NCBI GenBank assembly: GCA_900555295.1
Contig: USKN01000094.1
Location: forward strand, 1-7,507
Direction: 5' to 3'
DNA length: 7,507 nucleotides
Source of the DNA: an uncultured Eubacteriales bacterium
GTDB taxonomy: Bacteria; Bacillota; Clostridia; UMGS1810
Shown here: positions 5,384 to 7,507 of the stretch, one piece after another
Numbering within the stretch: the first letter of the stretch is position 1
Layout of the letters: every line of letters starts with the position of its first letter
Made by a program: the position numbers and the translations under genes
Notes under the pieces: model-generated
Databases searched by the model: none
The model's input: only the letters and a program-made list of their open reading frames with translations
Told to the model about the DNA's origin: nothing

Positions 5384-7507
5384 TTACATACTTTCGTGGA
5401 AAGTACGCGATATAACTTCGTCTTGCTGTTCGCGTGTAAGCTTTACAAAGTTTACCGCATATCCCGATACCCTTATTGTAAGCTGCGGATAAAGTTCGGG
5501 GTGCTTTTGAGCGTCTATAAGAATATCTCTGCTAAATACGTTTACATTTAAGTGATGTCCTCTCTTTTCGGCATAACCGTCAATAAGAGCCACAAGATTG
5601 TCACGTCTTGAAGTATCGTCTCTTCCGAGAGCCGCCGGTACAATTGAAAATGTATCGGATATACCGTCCTGTGCATATTTAAAGTCTATTTTTGCAACTG
5701 ACGCAAGCGATGCAACCGCACCGTTTTTGTCACGTCCGTGCATTGGGTTTGCTCCCGGTGCAAAAGCTTCGCCTCTTTTACGTCCGTCGGGAGTTGAACC
5801 TGTGTTTTTACCGTATGTTACATTTGATGTAATGGTAAGAACAGATGTTGTAACAACACTTTTACGGTAAGTTTTGTTTTCACGCAGATACTTAACAAAT
5901 TTTGTTACTATTTCATTTGCTATACTGTCAACTCTGTCGTCGTCATTTCCGTATTTGGGGAAATCTCCCACTACTTCAAAATCAACCGCAATACCGTTTT
6001 CGTCACGTATCGGTTTTACTTTTGCATACTTAATAGCCGAAAGTGAGTCGGCCGCAACAGAAAGACCTGCAATACCCGTTGCAAACCATCTGTGAACATT
6101 TTTATCGTGAAGTGCCATTTGCAAACGCTCATAGCAATACTTATCGTGCATATAATGAATTATGTTAAGTGTGTTAACATATACTCCGGCAAGCCATCTC
6201 ATCATATCGCCGAACTTGTCCATAACATCATCATAATCAAGGTATTCGCCCTCGCACATTCTGTATTTGGGGCCTACCTGCACGCCGCTTATTTCATCTA
6301 TACCACCGTTTATTGCATAGAGCAAGCATTTTGCAAGGTTGGCTCTTGCACCGAAAAATTGCATTTCTTTACCCACACGCATAGATGACACACAGCACGC
6401 AATAGCATAATCATCACCGTGATAAATACGCATAAGGTCATCATTTTCGTACTGAATTGCCGAATGTTTTATAGAAATACTTGCGCAAAACTTTTTAAAA
6501 TTCTCGGGCAAGCGTGTTGACCATAAAACAGTTAAATTAGGTTCGGGTGCCGTGCCTATATTATTAAGTGTATTTAAATATCTGTACGACATTTTTGTAA
6601 CCATATGTCTGCCGTCTACACCCATACCGCCTATTGATTCCGTTACCCACGTCGGGTCGCCGGCAAAAATTTGATTGTATTCGGGGGTTCTTGCAAATTT
6701 TACAAGACGCAATTTCATAATAAATTGGTCTACAAACTCCTGTATTTCCTGTTCGGTAAACGTGCCTTCCGCCAAATCTCTTTGTGCATATACATCAAGA
6801 AATGTTGATGTTCTGCCCAAACTCATTGCGGCACCGTTTTGTTCTTTAACTGCCGCAAGATATGCAAAATAAAGCGCCTGAATTGCCTCTTTTGTGTTTG
6901 TTGCGGGCTTTGAAATATCATAACCGTATATTTCGGCGAGCTGTTTAAGCATTTTAAGAGCAACTATTTGTTCCGAAAACTCCTCACGGTCTCTTATGTT
7001 ATCGGGAACCATTGTTTTGCCCGAAAATTCTTTTTGACGTTCTTTATCTTCTATAAGTCTGTCAACGCCGTAAAGAGCCACACGTCTGTAGTCGCCTATT
7101 ATTCTGCCTCTGCCGTATGCGTCGGGCAAACCTGTTATAATATGATTTGAACGGCACAAACGCATTTCGGGTGTATAAACATCAAATACACCGGCGTTGT
7201 GCGTTTTGCGATAATTTGTGTAAAAATCAACAATATGAGGGTCAACTTCATATCCGTTATCCTTGCACGCTTTTACAGACATTCTTATACCGCCGTTTGG
7301 CTGAAGTGATCTTTTAAAGGGCTTATCGGTTTGAAATCCTACAATTTTTTCTTTATCTTTATCAAGATATCCCGGTCCGTGTGAAATGATTGTTGAAATA
7401 ACCGACGTATCCATATCAAGTACGCCGCCCTTAGCTCTTTCTTGCTTCTGAAGCTCTTGAAGTTTACCCCATAGCTTGTTTGTTGCGTCTGTTGGACCTG
7501 CAAGGAA
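5384..7507 (-). CDS. pflB: Pyruvate formate-lyase (formate C-acetyltransferase), N-terminus cut by window edge
   Basis: This is the glycyl-radical enzyme converting pyruvate and CoA to acetyl-CoA and formate in anaerobic fermentation. The reading frame is open to the right edge and encodes 707 residues. Before the ATG at 7412-7414, sequence such as FLAGPTDATNKLWGKLQ aligns with FLAGATEATTTLWDKV of E. coli PflB, so that ATG is internal and only some 40 or so N-terminal residues are missing. The catalytic Cys-Cys pair (codons at 6392-6397, in YAIACCVSSM) and the radical glycine (codon 5462-5464, in RVSGYAV) are both present. GLPDAYGRGRIIGDYRRVALYG, SLGRTSTFLDVY and PDGRKRGEAFAPGANPMHGRD are strong family blocks. 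The C-terminus ends with TFHESM like the E. coli TFTQSM. PflA, its activase, follows directly. The promoter is outside the window. Confidence 0.98.
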   Translation of the reverse strand, partial: FLAGPTDATNKLWGKLQELQKQERAKGGVLDMDTSVISTIISHGPGYLDKDKEKIVGFQTDKPFKRSLQPNGGIRMSVKACKDNGYEVDPHIVDFYTNYRKTHNAGVFDVYTPEMRLCRSNHIITGLPDAYGRGRIIGDYRRVALYGVDRLIEDKERQKEFSGKTMVPDNIRDREEFSEQIVALKMLKQLAEIYGYDISKPATNTKEAIQALYFAYLAAVKEQNGAAMSLGRTSTFLDVYAQRDLAEGTFTEQEIQEFVDQFIMKLRLVKFARTPEYNQIFAGDPTWVTESIGGMGVDGRHMVTKMSYRYLNTLNNIGTAPEPNLTVLWSTRLPENFKKFCASISIKHSAIQYENDDLMRIYHGDDYAIACCVSSMRVGKEMQFFGARANLAKCLLYAINGGIDEISGVQVGPKYRMCEGEYLDYDDVMDKFGDMMRWLAGVYVNTLNIIHYMHDKYCYERLQMALHDKNVHRWFATGIAGLSVAADSLSAIKYAKVKPIRDENGIAVDFEVVGDFPKYGNDDDRVDSIANEIVTKFVKYLRENKTYRKSVVTTSVLTITSNVTYGKNTGSTPDGRKRGEAFAPGANPMHGRDKNGAVASLASVAKIDFKYAQDGISDTFSIVPAALGRDDTSRRDNLVALIDGYAEKRGHHLNVNVFSRDILIDAQKHPELYPQLTIRVSGYAVNFVKLTREQQDEVISRTFHESM

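Noticed and set aside
6161..6181. TATGTTAA/TTAACATA 8-bp inverted repeat in pflB
   Set aside because: It encodes the invariant NTLNIIHYM region of PFL with AT-rich codons, so an 8-bp match is plausible by chance and constrained by the protein.
7412..7414. ATG as the start of pflB
   Set aside because: The frame continues upstream to the window edge with residues that align with the known N-terminal part of pyruvate formate-lyase, so this Met is internal.

Overview
The window is an AT-rich, gene-dense chromosomal segment in which every supported gene lies on the minus strand. Low G+C, strong AAGGAG-type ribosome binding sites, a short glutamate 5-kinase without a PUA domain and an anaerobic pyruvate formate-lyase pair suggest an anaerobic Firmicute, probably a member of Clostridia. 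That placement is an inference from gene content and style; there is no rRNA or other marker in the window.

In transcription order (right to left) there are two blocks. The first is pflB (its first few tens of codons lie beyond the right edge) followed 25 bases later by pflA: the glycyl-radical enzyme that splits pyruvate into acetyl-CoA and formate, and the radical SAM enzyme that activates it. The second block starts after a 145-base gap holding a near-consensus sigma-A promoter (TTGACT, 17 bases, TATAAT). It reads: lipoprotein of unknown function, proB, proA, proC, a PPC/DUF296-domain protein, and a 53-residue four-cysteine protein. An intrinsic terminator overlaps the last stop codon. Gaps inside this block are 3 to 25 bases, and two of the ribosome binding sites overlap the preceding stop codon, so it looks like one operon. 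proB, proA and proC together encode the whole route from glutamate to proline, with the usual non-enzymatic cyclisation between ProA and ProC.

The leftmost ~175 bases beyond the terminator hold no convincing gene but contain four back-to-back short inverted repeats and a repeated GTGAAATA word. Structure not explained by the genes: a perfect 14-bp inverted repeat inside pflA, and a 10-bp inverted repeat (CTTTGGCGCC) with one copy between the -35 and -10 boxes of the operon promoter and the other in the first codons of the lipoprotein gene. The core metabolism is ordinary. The less described parts are the lipoprotein, the DUF296 protein and the small cysteine protein attached to the proline genes, and these structural elements. 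I do not see a clear new defence or mobile system.
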